Positions 55,166 through 64,000 of a stretch of DNA of 64,000 nt are shown piece by piece. Position 1 is the first letter of the stretch; every line of letters begins with the position of its first letter. Both the position numbers and the translations under genes were made by a program. The notes below the pieces were generated by a model. It was not told the origin of the DNA. It saw only the letters and a program-made list of their open reading frames with translations, and did no database searches. The DNA is from Pseudoalteromonas sp. MMG007 (lineage in GTDB: Bacteria; Pseudomonadota; Gammaproteobacteria; Enterobacterales; Alteromonadaceae), in contig NZ_JAGJEI010000002.1 of NCBI RefSeq assembly GCF_018100985.1, forward strand, positions 124,001 to 188,000. Direction: 5' to 3'.

Positions 55166-57082
55166 CTACTGATTCTTTAATTCTTCAAGTTCTTCCCAGC
55201 GCTCAAAGGCAGCCTCAAGGTCAGACTCAAGTTGTGCTAAATGGTTCAATGCTTTAGTGGTAACGTCACTGTCTTGTTTAAAAAAGTCAGGATCACTCAC
55301 AATTGTTTGCTGAGCTTCTACTTCAGCTTCAAGTTGTTCCATTTTATTTGGTAGTTGCTCTAATTCAAGTTTTAATTTGTAAGAGAGTTTATTGTTTTTA
55401 TTTTCTGCTTTAGCTACAGGCGCGGGTGCTGTCTTTTCAGCTTTTTTTACCGGCTGCTGTTGTGCTGTTTTTTCTTGTTCAGCTAAATATTTTACATACG
55501 CTTCGTAATCACTATAACCACCAACAATATCAGTTACTTTACCGTTACCTTCAAATGCCCAAACACTTGAACACGTATTATCAATAAACTCACGGTCATG
55601 GCTAACTATTAATACAGTACCTTGATACTGATTAATAATATCTTCTAATAACTCTAGTGTTTCAATATCTAAGTCATTGGTTGGCTCATCGAGTACCAAA
55701 ATGTTAGATGGTTTTAGGAAAAGCTTTGCAAGGAGCAATCTGTTCTTTTCACCACCAGAGAGTGCTTTAACTGGGGTACGAGCACGAGCCGGCGGAAATA
55801 AGAAATCTTGTAAATATCCAAGTACATGACGAGAACGCCCGCCCATCATTACTTCTTGCTTACCCTCTGCAACGTTATCTTGAACTGTTGCTTCTTCATC
55901 TAATTTTTGTCTGTATTGGTCAAAATAAGCAAACTCTAGATTAACGCCTTGCTTAATTACACCACTGTCGGCTTCTAGATCACCAAACAAAAGCTTTAAG
56001 AGTGTTGTTTTGCCTATACCATTAGGGCCAACTAAACCAATACGATCGCCACGCATAACCAACGTAGAAAAATCATCTGCAATTATTTTGTCTTTAAATG
56101 CATGATTCAAATGCTTGGCTTCAAAAACTAACTTACCTGAGCGATCAGCTGTTTCAATATTAAAGTCTGTTTTACCAACTTGATCTACACGTTGTTTACG
56201 CTCGTTCCTCAGTTGCTTAAGTTCACGTACTCGCCCTTCGTTACGTGTTCTTCTTGCTTTAACACCTTGACGGATCCAAGCTTCTTCTTCGGCAAGTCGC
56301 TTATCAAACAGCGCATTTTGACTTTCTTCTACTTTTAAATCATGAGCTTTTTGTTCAAGGTACGTAGCGTAATCACCAGGGTACGATATGAGCTTCCCGC
56401 GATCTAAGTCCAAAATACGAGTAGCAACAGCACGAATAAACGCACGGTCATGCGATATAAATACAATACCGCCTTTAAACTCTTTTAAAAATTGCTCAAG
56501 CCACATAACACTTGCCATATCTAAATGGTTCGTTGGCTCGTCAAGTAATAATAAATCAGGCTCACTCACAAGTGCGCGAGCAAGTGCAACTTTACGCAAC
56601 CACCCACCAGATAGCGATTCAAGTTTTGCTTGCGGTGTTAATTCTAATTGCGTTAATACTAATTGAATACGGCTGTCAAAACGCCATCCATCAGCCGCCT
56701 CTAACTGATTTGATAAACGTTCAAGTTTATTGAGTAATTTATCTGTACATTCAGTTTGTAATTGCGTGCTAACATGATGAAAATCAATGAGTAAATTAGC
56801 AATTTCAGGCATACCTTGGGCTACGTAGTCAAATACTGTACCACTGGCGCCTTTTGGTGGATCTTGCTCTAGACGAGATATTTTTAATCCACCTAATTGG
56901 TTAATTTCACCATCATCAAGAATAACTTGGCCATCGAGTATTTTTAAAAGTGTTGATTTACCAGCACCATTACGGCCAACAATACACACTCGCTCGCCAC
57001 TTTCAATGACAGCATCCGCATTATTAAGTAACGCATGAGTGCCAAAGGCAAGTTGTGCTTTTAAAATTCTAATTAAATCCAT
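55166..57082 (-). CDS. uup: ABC-F ATPase Uup
   Basis: This 638-residue soluble protein has two ABC domains. The first has GRNGAGKST, LSGGWLRKVALARAL and LLLLDEPTNHLD. The second has GPNGIGKTT, LSGGEKNRLLLAKL and ILVLDEPTNDLD. A C-terminal coiled-coil DNA-binding domain (about 560-638) follows an Ala/Lys/Pro linker. Uup acts on ribosomes and affects transposon excision. It lies 15 bp from the Grx-like gene and 11 bp before DUF3466. The rlmKL-uup order is as in E. coli. Confidence 0.95.
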   Translation of the reverse strand: MDLIRILKAQLAFGTHALLNNADAVIESGERVCIVGRNGAGKSTLLKILDGQVILDDGEINQLGGLKISRLEQDPPKGASGTVFDYVAQGMPEIANLLIDFHHVSTQLQTECTDKLLNKLERLSNQLEAADGWRFDSRIQLVLTQLELTPQAKLESLSGGWLRKVALARALVSEPDLLLLDEPTNHLDMASVMWLEQFLKEFKGGIVFISHDRAFIRAVATRILDLDRGKLISYPGDYATYLEQKAHDLKVEESQNALFDKRLAEEEAWIRQGVKARRTRNEGRVRELKQLRNERKQRVDQVGKTDFNIETADRSGKLVFEAKHLNHAFKDKIIADDFSTLVMRGDRIGLVGPNGIGKTTLLKLLFGDLEADSGVIKQGVNLEFAYFDQYRQKLDEEATVQDNVAEGKQEVMMGGRSRHVLGYLQDFLFPPARARTPVKALSGGEKNRLLLAKLFLKPSNILVLDEPTNDLDIETLELLEDIINQYQGTVLIVSHDREFIDNTCSSVWAFEGNGKVTDIVGGYSDYEAYVKYLAEQEKTAQQQPVKKAEKTAPAPVAKAENKNNKLSYKLKLELEQLPNKMEQLEAEVEAQQTIVSDPDFFKQDSDVTTKALNHLAQLESDLEAAFERWEELEELKNQ

Positions 57083-57097
57083 AGTTCTTATTTGCTC

Positions 57098-57337
57098 TTA
57101 ATCTGCTTGCGTCATAAATTCACGTGCACTGTGTGCACTAAAAGGCCAATATAGTTGCAGGCCTTGTTCACTTTTTAATACAGGAATACGTGTTTGATAC
57201 TTATTAATAAGCTGCTCATCAGTAATTATATCAACCAATTCTAATGAGCTTGAGGTATCAAGCAAATCAGTAACTAGTTGCTCAGCTTGCTCACACAAGT
57301 GGCATCCATCTGTATGATACAAAACCCATTTAGCCAT
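57098..57337 (-). CDS. Glutaredoxin-like protein (DUF836 family)
   Basis: This 79-residue thioredoxin-fold protein has a CxxC active site, HTDGCHLCEQAEQLV (about 8-22), and the cis-Pro in TRIPVLKSEQG (about 51-61). It is a probable small thiol oxidoreductase with unknown partner. It overlaps rlmKL by 8 bp and precedes uup by 15 bp, so it is inserted into the conserved rlmKL-uup pair. Confidence 0.88.
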   Translation of the reverse strand: MAKWVLYHTDGCHLCEQAEQLVTDLLDTSSSLELVDIITDEQLINKYQTRIPVLKSEQGLQLYWPFSAHSAREFMTQAD

Positions 57338-59447
57338 GCGTAATTAACCAGCTATTGTGAATTTTTTTGTTACGCTTAAAATCTGGCGATAATGTTTTTT
57401 CAGAAATATTAACTGCTTTTAAACCTAAACCAATTAAGCCTACTTCGTCCATAACAAAACCACGCTTGTTATTTGAAAATATTAAAGTACCTGAAGGGCT
57501 TAAAATCTTTTTAACCCAAGTTAGTAGCTTAATATGGTCGCTTTGCACATCGAACGCATCTTTCATACGTTTAGAATTAGAGAATGTAGGCGGATCTAAA
57601 AATATTAAATCGTACTGTGCTGTTGCATGCTCAAGCCATTTTAAGCAATCGGCTTGTTCAAAACGATAACGTGTATTGCTTATATTATTTAGATCAAAGT
57701 TATCTTGGCCCCACTTTAGGTAGGTTTTAGATAAATCAACAGTAGTAATCGCTTTTGCGCCGCCAAGAGCTGCATGCACAGATGCACTACCTGTATACGC
57801 AAATAAATTTAAAAAGCGTTTATCTTTGGCATTTTCTTGAATATAACGGCGTACTAAACGATGATCTAAAAACAAGCCTGTATCTAAATAATCAAACAGG
57901 TTAACTTTGAATTTTGCGCCAAATTCTTCAACTACCATAGTACGATTTTGCTTTGCCATAGGTGTATATTGCTCTTCACCCTTTTGCTTTTTACGCACTT
58001 TTACAGCAATGTTTTCTGGTGCGATATTTAACTGTTGTGCAGTTAAACTAATCACATCTTGAAGACGTTTATCTGATGTTTTTTCATCAATTTCTTTGGG
58101 TGCTGCATATTCAAAAATAACAGCCGAATCGCCATATACATCTACTGCTACGTTGTATTCAGGAATATCAGCGTCATAAACACGGTACGCTTGCACCTCG
58201 TTTTGTTTGAGCCAGTTTTTTAACCCTTGCTTATTCTTTTTCAAACGATTAGCAAACGACATAGAGCCTTCAAAGTTAAGCGCTGGCTTATCTTCAGTCG
58301 TTAAACTAACTTGCTTATCATCCAATTGGTATAGATTAAGCTCAACATCAAGGGGTCCATTTTTAAACTTGTAACGTTTAAGCCTGACTAGTTTTAGCAG
58401 TTTAAATAAGCTCTCATCCATGCCCAGTAAAGCAAGTTTCCAATGGTTAAAGTGCTTTTTAAAACCAACACCCATATTACGGTGTAAATTTACAAGCTCA
58501 GCCATAGAGCCAATCCGTTCGCCATAAGGTAAGTTTGAAATAACGACCCCTGGTAACTTAGCAACGGGAGTTAATTTTGTCGCATCACTTTGTTTAAATT
58601 TAATAACCGTATCAAGCTCAGCTCGCTCTGCGTTTGCTATAGCTTTATCAAGTACTTGGGCGTCGTAATCGTGACCAATTAACCATAATTTAGGATCGGT
58701 GATTTGCGCTAATAACTCTTCACGAAGTTGTTTAAATTTAGCCGCTCTAAAGCTTGGCAAACGCTCAAAAGCAAACCCTTCTCTAAATAAACCCGGGGCT
58801 TCATTGCGTGCCATACCCGCAGCTTCTATTAAAATAGTGCCGGCACCACAACATGGGTCAAATAAAGGTTGATTCACGTTATCAAGCCAGCCACTTCGTT
58901 TAATAAGTGCAGCTGCTAAGTGTTCTTTAATTGGCGCTTTACCTTGACCTTGACGGTAACCACGTTCAGATAAACGCGGGCCAGAATAGTCAATGTACAT
59001 TGAAACGCCATGACGATTAAGACGCGCAACAACGCGCACGTTTGCATCTTGTTTATCTACATTTGGGCGTTGTTCATATAAATCATTGAAATAATCTACA
59101 ATGGCGTCTTTAATCACTAATCCTGAAAACTGCGTGTTTTTCAGTGAGTCATTTGTACCATTGAAATCTACAGCGAACGTTTGGGTAGGACCAAACCACT
59201 CTTGCCAAGGTTGCAAGCGAGCAAATTTGTATAGGCTATCTTTGTCATTAACGCCTTCTTTTTCTTCGATAAGCATAAGCACACGCGTAGCAAAACGGCT
59301 TGATAAACACACCTTTTGCGCCAGTAATGAGTCAGCCTCAAAACGAACAGAACCCACAGTTTGCTTAGACACAATTGCGCCAAGCTCTGTTAGTTCATCA
59401 ACCAATAAATTTTCGATTCCGATAGAAGTAAGTGCGATAAATTGCAA
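57330..59447 (-). CDS. rlmL: Bifunctional 23S rRNA methyltransferase RlmKL
   Basis: This 705-residue fusion methylates G2445 (RlmL part) and G2069 (RlmK part) of 23S rRNA. The N-terminus has a THUMP domain (about 45-155), then a first MTase with FDPCCGAGTILIEAA and SNLPYGERIG. The second MTase has FLNLFAYTGSASVHAA and FLDPPTFSNSKRM. The length matches E. coli (702). The start is a TTG at 59447, supported by AAGGG at 9 bp and alignment to the family N-terminus; no ATG lies nearby. Confidence 0.95.
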   Translation of the reverse strand: MQFIALTSIGIENLLVDELTELGAIVSKQTVGSVRFEADSLLAQKVCLSSRFATRVLMLIEEKEGVNDKDSLYKFARLQPWQEWFGPTQTFAVDFNGTNDSLKNTQFSGLVIKDAIVDYFNDLYEQRPNVDKQDANVRVVARLNRHGVSMYIDYSGPRLSERGYRQGQGKAPIKEHLAAALIKRSGWLDNVNQPLFDPCCGAGTILIEAAGMARNEAPGLFREGFAFERLPSFRAAKFKQLREELLAQITDPKLWLIGHDYDAQVLDKAIANAERAELDTVIKFKQSDATKLTPVAKLPGVVISNLPYGERIGSMAELVNLHRNMGVGFKKHFNHWKLALLGMDESLFKLLKLVRLKRYKFKNGPLDVELNLYQLDDKQVSLTTEDKPALNFEGSMSFANRLKKNKQGLKNWLKQNEVQAYRVYDADIPEYNVAVDVYGDSAVIFEYAAPKEIDEKTSDKRLQDVISLTAQQLNIAPENIAVKVRKKQKGEEQYTPMAKQNRTMVVEEFGAKFKVNLFDYLDTGLFLDHRLVRRYIQENAKDKRFLNLFAYTGSASVHAALGGAKAITTVDLSKTYLKWGQDNFDLNNISNTRYRFEQADCLKWLEHATAQYDLIFLDPPTFSNSKRMKDAFDVQSDHIKLLTWVKKILSPSGTLIFSNNKRGFVMDEVGLIGLGLKAVNISEKTLSPDFKRNKKIHNSWLITHG

Positions 59448-59538
59448 AGTAATAACCCTTAATAGCTAATTGCGCAGGATTATAACATAGGTTGGGGAAC
59501 AAACGCGCCATAAACACACGTATAAACGTTAAATTTGG

Positions 59539-60069
59539 TTATGCTGTTTGGCTATGATATTGCTGGTTTAAAAGTGGGTGAACGCGATTGTTTAGTACAC
59601 GGATCACTTCAAACTGCTCAAGAGATAAATTATCATCAAGTTTAAAGTTTTCGCTTAAATTAATGCAAATAGAAGCATCAGGGCAATGCTCTACAATTAA
59701 AAACTCACCAATTTGTACTTTAGATGCAAGCTTAATTATTGCCTCAACGCTTGGCTCATTTCCGATATATTCTTGAAAAAACCAACTTTTAGCAAGTACA
59801 GGTTTTAAATGAAATTTTACAGCTGTAGCATTTAACGCTATCTGGCATATTTGAGCTGGTTTATATAAATTAAAACCATCCAAGTAATTATAGACTTGTT
59901 CATAAAATGCAGCATCTTCAAGGCTAAAGCGAGGATTACTAAATACGCAGTCGGTAAGTTGTCTTAATTTATAAGGTGTGCGTAATTGCATATTATCGTC
60001 TAAATCGAGTAGTAAACGATTTTGTTTAGGACAAGCAATCCACTGCCATTGCTTTGATGCTTGTAACAT
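59539..60069 (-). CDS. zapC: Cell division protein ZapC
   Basis: This 176-residue FtsZ-bundling protein starts MLQASKQWQWIACPKQNRL and has DDNMQLRTPYKLRQLTD and EDAAFYEQVYNYLDGF, as in E. coli ZapC (180). I chose the ATG at 60069, which has an ideal AGGAGG site. An in-frame extension of 23 codons upstream has no family similarity. It follows pyrD by 127 bp after start correction, the E. coli pyrD-zapC order. Confidence 0.92.
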   Translation of the reverse strand: MLQASKQWQWIACPKQNRLLLDLDDNMQLRTPYKLRQLTDCVFSNPRFSLEDAAFYEQVYNYLDGFNLYKPAQICQIALNATAVKFHLKPVLAKSWFFQEYIGNEPSVEAIIKLASKVQIGEFLIVEHCPDASICINLSENFKLDDNLSLEQFEVIRVLNNRVHPLLNQQYHSQTA

Positions 60070-60196
60070 GTGCTCCTCCTTGGATAACGTAGTAGATAAA
60101 TAATGCAATAAGCTTAAAGTATAACCGCTTTTGACCATTTTATAAATGCCTGCTTAGAACATTTATTGAACGATCAAAAGCTTAGATAACTGATCC

Positions 60197-61207
60197 TTAT
60201 AAGCCGTTAACGATCGACTTGACCAATTGTGGACCTTTGTAGATGAACCCAGTATAAACCTGAACCAAATTTGCACCGGCATTTAACTTTTCTTTTGCTG
60301 ATTGGGCGTCATCAATACCCCCTACCCCAATTATTGGTAAGTTACCTTTGGTTAGGCGCTTTAATTCGCTAACTACATGCGTAGAGCGCTCTCTTACAGG
60401 TAATCCAGATAAGCCACCCGCTTCATCAGCGTATTGTTGACCCATTACGGCACTGCGTTCTAGTGTGGTATTTGTTGCAATTACACCATCAATTTTATTA
60501 CTTAATAATGATTCGCTTACTTGTGCTATTTGGATCTCATCAAGATCTGGCGCTATCTTTACAAGCATTGGTACTTGTTTATTGTGCTTTGCAATTAAAT
60601 CTAACTGCTCATTTTTTAAACTTTGCAATAAGTCATCTAGTGCTGCGCCATATTGTAAGTCACGAAGTCCTGGAGTATTTGGTGATGAAATATTGACGGT
60701 AATATACGAAGCATGTTCAAACACCTTACGCATACAATGAATATAATCATCCTTACCTTGTTCGTTAGGCGTATCTTTATTTTTACCAATATTGATGCCT
60801 AAAATACCTGTATAGTTCGCGGCTTTTACATTACTAACTAAATTATCCACGCCTTTATTATTAAAACCCATACGGTTAATAATCGCATTTGACTGAGGAA
60901 GTCTAAATATACGTGGTTTATCGTTACCCGCTTGTGGACGGGGTGTAACCGTACCTACTTCTACAAAACCAAATCCCATTTGGCTAAAAGCATCAATACA
61001 TTCAGCATTTTTATCAAGCCCAGCCGCAAGCCCAACAGGATTTTTAAACTCTAGCCCTAAAAAGTTTACTGGTTTATCTGCGATGCTTTGAGACCAAGCC
61101 GCATTAAGTGGTGTATTAGCAAAACGACGAAGATTATTAAGTGCAAACTCATGTGCCCACTCCGCATCACGGGTAAACATAAAACGGCGAGCTAAATCAT
61201 AAAACAT
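60197..61207 (-). CDS. pyrD: Dihydroorotate dehydrogenase (quinone), class 2
   Basis: This 336-residue FMN enzyme oxidises dihydroorotate with ubiquinone in pyrimidine synthesis, bound to the inner membrane by its N-terminal helix ([20 protein letters not shown]). It has [16 protein letters not shown] (about 60-75), the catalytic Ser in [14 protein letters not shown] (about 172-185), and [21 protein letters not shown] supports the ATG. The length matches E. coli PyrD (336). Confidence 0.98.
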   Translation of the reverse strand: MFYDLARRFMFTRDAEWAHEFALNNLRRFANTPLNAAWSQSIADKPVNFLGLEFKNPVGLAAGLDKNAECIDAFSQMGFGFVEVGTVTPRPQAGNDKPRIFRLPQSNAIINRMGFNNKGVDNLVSNVKAANYTGILGINIGKNKDTPNEQGKDDYIHCMRKVFEHASYITVNISSPNTPGLRDLQYGAALDDLLQSLKNEQLDLIAKHNKQVPMLVKIAPDLDEIQIAQVSESLLSNKIDGVIATNTTLERSAVMGQQYADEAGGLSGLPVRERSTHVVSELKRLTKGNLPIIGVGGIDDAQSAKEKLNAGANLVQVYTGFIYKGPQLVKSIVNGL

Positions 61208-61234
61208 TAATATAATCCTCTTTAAATTGCAGAC

Positions 61235-61265
61235 AAAAAAATACCTCGGACAAGGCCGAGGTATT
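61235..61265 (-). terminator. Terminator after NAD-glutamate dehydrogenase gene
   Basis: AATACCTCGG and CCGAGGTATT pair over 10 bp with a 6-nt loop and, on the minus strand, run into T residues. It lies 60 bp beyond the glutamate dehydrogenase stop and 28 bp before pyrD. Confidence 0.88.
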
Positions 61266-61325
61266 ATATAGCAATTTTCAAAATTAACTGATTATTTACT
61301 AAATAAATAACCGTTAAATGTTAGA

Positions 61326-64000
61326 TTATTTGCCCGATGTATCACAGTTATGGCTTAACAACATCAATTCACGAAGCGCTACTGAGAACTTAGCAAAGTC
61401 GTGGCTTTGTGATGTTTTAAACTCAGCAAGCATTTGCTTCCAGCGCTGAAGTAATAAATCTTGGCTATCCATCCATTGATCAATTTGTTTATCAACATCG
61501 TTGTCATCGCCTTCAAAGCTATTTAATACAACTTCAGACAATGTACGTTGCTGCCAATCTAGTTCTTCACGGTACGAAGAACGGGCAAGCGCTTGCCAAT
61601 GGTTGGCAACAGGCTGATGCGTTATTTGATCTAAGAACCAATGTAAGCCCATACGCGCACCTAGTTTAAAGTAGGTGTTTGATACCATAGAAATATTTTT
61701 ACTCGAGCTATTTGCTATTTCTGCTAAATCCATCACAGAAAATAAACTAGATAAAGACACAATGCGTTTAGCAATCTCTTTAGGTACACCGCTTTGAACT
61801 AGCTTATCTGACTCAACAACTATACGCTCATTCTCTTTTTCAACCATGTAAGAGTTTAAGTTCTCACTTAAGTCTTTAAATATTGGTGCAAAGAATTCGA
61901 TTGATTGTTCAATAGTCAGCGCTTTATTACGATGGCGTAAGAACCAACGCGTTGCACGACGTACCGTACGACGAAGTTGGTAAAGCATCTCAGTTTGAAC
62001 TGATGCAGGAATTTTATTATCAAGCGCACTGATAGAAGACCAGGTATCACGCATTTCAAATATTTCACTGGCAATTGAATAACACAGTGCTATTTCAGCT
62101 TCGTTTGCACCTGTTTCTTCATGCATACGTACCATGAAGTTTAAGCCCATGTCATTAACGATATTATTAGCAAGTTTAGTCGCTATAATTTCTTTACGTA
62201 ATGGGTGATTATTCATCGCATCATTAAACTTCTCACGTAATGGACGTGGGAACGATTTAACCAGTAATTGGCGGTAATAAGGGTTTTCAGTAATCTCTTC
62301 TGTTACTAATGACTCTTTTAATACCATTTTTGCGTAAGATACAAGTACAGAAAGCTCAGGACGAGTTAAATCTTTACCCGCTGCTGCACGTTCTGCTAAT
62401 TCTTCATCTGAAGGAATAAACTCTATTGCACGGTTTAATTTGCCTTCTTTTTCAAGTGCATGAATAAAGCGAATCTTTTCTTTAAGGGTTGAAGCCCCTT
62501 TAGACTGTGTGATAGAAATTGTATGTGTTTGACGGTAACAATCTTTAAGTACTAATTCAGACACTTCATCAGTCATTGAGTACAATAGCTCATCACGCTG
62601 TTTACGCGTTAAATCACCTTCGGCTACTAAACCATTTAATAAAATCTTGATGTTTACTTCGTTATCTGAACACGCTACACCGCCAACGTTATCAATAAAG
62701 TCTGTATTTACACGTCCGCCTTTAGCTGCAAACTCTATACGACCTAACTGCGTTGCGCCTAAGTTACCACCTTCACCAATTATCTTAGCACCCAACTCTT
62801 TACCGTTGATACGTAGTGCATCGTTTGCACGATCCCCAACATCTGCATCGGTTTCATTAGAGTGTTTAATGTATGTTCCGATACCGCCATTCCATAATAA
62901 ATCAAAGTTCATCATTAATGAGGCTTTCATCAGTTCATTTGGCGTCATGCTCGCTTTTTTAGTGCCCAACATTTTTTTCATTTCTGGGCTAAGCGTAATT
63001 GATTTAGCTGCACGAGAGAAAACACCACCACCAGCAGAAATTAATTCTTTATTGTAATCTTCCCACGATGAACGCGGTAAATTAAATAAACGCTCACGTT
63101 CTGGGTAAGAGGTAGCTGCATCAGGATTTGGATCTACAAAGATATGCATGTGGTTAAATGCTACTTGTAAACGAATATGCTTAGATAACAACATACCATT
63201 ACCAAATACATCACCCGCCATGTCACCAATTGCCACGACAGTAAAATCGGTAGTTTGACAGTCAATATCCATTTCACGGAAATGACGTTTAACAGACTCC
63301 CACGCACCTTTGGCAGTAATACCCATTTTCTTATGGTCGTAACCAACAGAGCCGCCTGATGCAAATGCATCACCTAGCCAGAAGTTATATTCATTTGCTA
63401 TACCGTTTGCGATATCAGAGAACGTCGCGGTTCCTTTATCGGCTGCAACTACTAAGTAAGCATCGTCTTCATCGTGGCGAACAACATCTCTTGCTGGCAT
63501 AATTTCACCGCGTTCAATGTTATCTGTTATATCTAAAAGCCCACGAATGAATATTTTATAACACTCTTGGCCTTCTTTAATAAACGCTTCGCGCTCACTG
63601 GGTAGCTGTTTACAAACAAAACCACCTTTAGAGCCTACAGGAACAATTACTGTATTTTTAACTTGTTGCGCTTTAACTAAGCCTAGTACTTCAGTACGGA
63701 AATCTTCACGACGGTCTGACCAACGAAGTCCACCACGGGCAACTTTACCATAGCGTAAATGCACACCTTCAACGCGCGGAGAATATACAAAAATCTCAAA
63801 TGCAGGAAGCGGAAGTGGTACATCTGGAATTAGGCTTGGCTGTATTTTAAACGATACATACGATTTAAACTGCCCTGTATCATCTTTTTGGAAATAGTTA
63901 GTACGTAACGTAGCAACAATCATATCTACGTATAAACGTATAATACGGTCATCATCAAGGTTTGCTACGTTTTCAAGCTCTAGGTATATTTGAGTGCTTA
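61326..64000 (-). CDS. gdhB: NAD-specific glutamate dehydrogenase, large type, C-terminal part
   Basis: About 890 residues of a normally roughly 1600-residue enzyme are present; the 5' part lies beyond the window. Reading on past the ATG at 63923, the frame stays open to base 64000 (my reading gives YLELENVANLDDDRIIRLYV before MIVATLRTNY), so that ATG is internal. It has the catalytic core VARGGLRWSDRREDFRTEVL, PVGSKGGFV with the active Lys, and NMGLNFMVRMHEETGANEAE in the C-terminal domain. It deaminates glutamate to 2-oxoglutarate with NAD. It feeds the TCA cycle encoded nearby. Confidence 0.94.
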   Translation of the reverse strand, partial: STQIYLELENVANLDDDRIIRLYVDMIVATLRTNYFQKDDTGQFKSYVSFKIQPSLIPDVPLPLPAFEIFVYSPRVEGVHLRYGKVARGGLRWSDRREDFRTEVLGLVKAQQVKNTVIVPVGSKGGFVCKQLPSEREAFIKEGQECYKIFIRGLLDITDNIERGEIMPARDVVRHDEDDAYLVVAADKGTATFSDIANGIANEYNFWLGDAFASGGSVGYDHKKMGITAKGAWESVKRHFREMDIDCQTTDFTVVAIGDMAGDVFGNGMLLSKHIRLQVAFNHMHIFVDPNPDAATSYPERERLFNLPRSSWEDYNKELISAGGGVFSRAAKSITLSPEMKKMLGTKKASMTPNELMKASLMMNFDLLWNGGIGTYIKHSNETDADVGDRANDALRINGKELGAKIIGEGGNLGATQLGRIEFAAKGGRVNTDFIDNVGGVACSDNEVNIKILLNGLVAEGDLTRKQRDELLYSMTDEVSELVLKDCYRQTHTISITQSKGASTLKEKIRFIHALEKEGKLNRAIEFIPSDEELAERAAAGKDLTRPELSVLVSYAKMVLKESLVTEEITENPYYRQLLVKSFPRPLREKFNDAMNNHPLRKEIIATKLANNIVNDMGLNFMVRMHEETGANEAEIALCYSIASEIFEMRDTWSSISALDNKIPASVQTEMLYQLRRTVRRATRWFLRHRNKALTIEQSIEFFAPIFKDLSENLNSYMVEKENERIVVESDKLVQSGVPKEIAKRIVSLSSLFSVMDLAEIANSSSKNISMVSNTYFKLGARMGLHWFLDQITHQPVANHWQALARSSYREELDWQQRTLSEVVLNSFEGDDNDVDKQIDQWMDSQDLLLQRWKQMLAEFKTSQSHDFAKFSVALRELMLLSHNCDTSGK

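Noticed and set aside
62647-63057. 136-codon open frame antisense to the glutamate dehydrogenase gene, and similar long antisense frames in sucC, sucB, pgm and the sensor kinase
   Set aside because: Each lies opposite a highly conserved gene, has no ribosome site or family similarity, and reads as a codon-bias shadow.
1-64000. tRNA, rRNA, CRISPR, prophage, integrase or toxin-antitoxin content
   Set aside because: No tRNA-like T-loop cloverleafs, repeat-spacer arrays, transposase or phage-like proteins were seen; the window reads as core chromosome.

Overview
The window looks like chromosomal core sequence from a low-GC marine gammaproteobacterium of the Alteromonadales, most like Pseudoalteromonas. 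The reasons are AT-rich codon use, gene orders shared with E. coli (ybfF/ybfE/fldA/fur beside seqA/pgm; sdhCDAB-sucABCD opposite gltA; pyrD-zapC-rlmKL-uup; msbA-lpxK-ycaR-kdsB), and lineage traits such as a bkd branched-chain oxoacid dehydrogenase, a large NAD-dependent glutamate dehydrogenase and DUF3025/DUF3466/DUF2788 families. The species is an inference. I saw no tRNA, rRNA, CRISPR array, prophage, transposase or defence island.

Layout. 1-3.3 kb: electron-transfer flavoprotein genes (etfB, partial etfA) divergent from ETF-ubiquinone oxidoreductase, with two LiuR-like palindromes between. 3.4-8.4 kb: thioesterase, outer-membrane beta-barrel, trmO, proS and an LpxH-like phosphoesterase. 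8.5-18 kb: hybrid sensor kinase, natAB-type ABC exporter with a DUF3025 gene, lipoprotein M28 peptidase, a Fur-box-preceded metal transporter and DUF805. 18.1-22.5 kb: a 363-bp element with terminal inverted repeats, then bkdA1-bkdA2-bkdB behind a 26-bp perfect LiuR-like palindrome. 22.6-31 kb: astE, pgm, seqA, ybfF, DUF2788, ybfE, fldA, fur, glnS. 30.9-32 kb: an unrecognised protein with an N-terminal cysteine cluster. 32-43.6 kb: the TCA block (sdhCDAB, sucAB, then sucCD behind an intrinsic terminator) divergent from gltA. 43.7-46.2 kb: cysteine desulfurase, SufE partner and tcdA. 46.2-53.3 kb: an overlapping chain (comEC, msbA, lpxK, ycaR, kdsB, a pseudouridine synthase, tcdA) with a divergent DUF2062 gene. 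53.4-64 kb: rlmKL-Grx-uup-DUF3466, zapC, pyrD and the C-terminal part of NAD-glutamate dehydrogenase.

How the genes fit together. The bkd complex makes branched acyl-CoAs from branched-chain oxoacids. Their acyl-CoA dehydrogenases pass electrons through EtfAB and ETF-QO to ubiquinone. The shared LiuR-like palindromes suggest that bkd and etf are co-regulated. SucAB, SucCD and Sdh complete oxidation in the TCA cycle, fed by citrate synthase and by glutamate dehydrogenase through 2-oxoglutarate. The msbA-kdsB chain serves LPS biogenesis. Fur is encoded here, and a good Fur-box candidate precedes the metal transporter.

No clear new multi-gene system was found. The most useful leads are the terminal-inverted-repeat element, the LiuR-like operators, the Fur-box transporter with its internal duplication, RNA structures inside the sdh-suc operon, tandem lipoyl domains in both E2 proteins, and the cysteine-cluster orphan.
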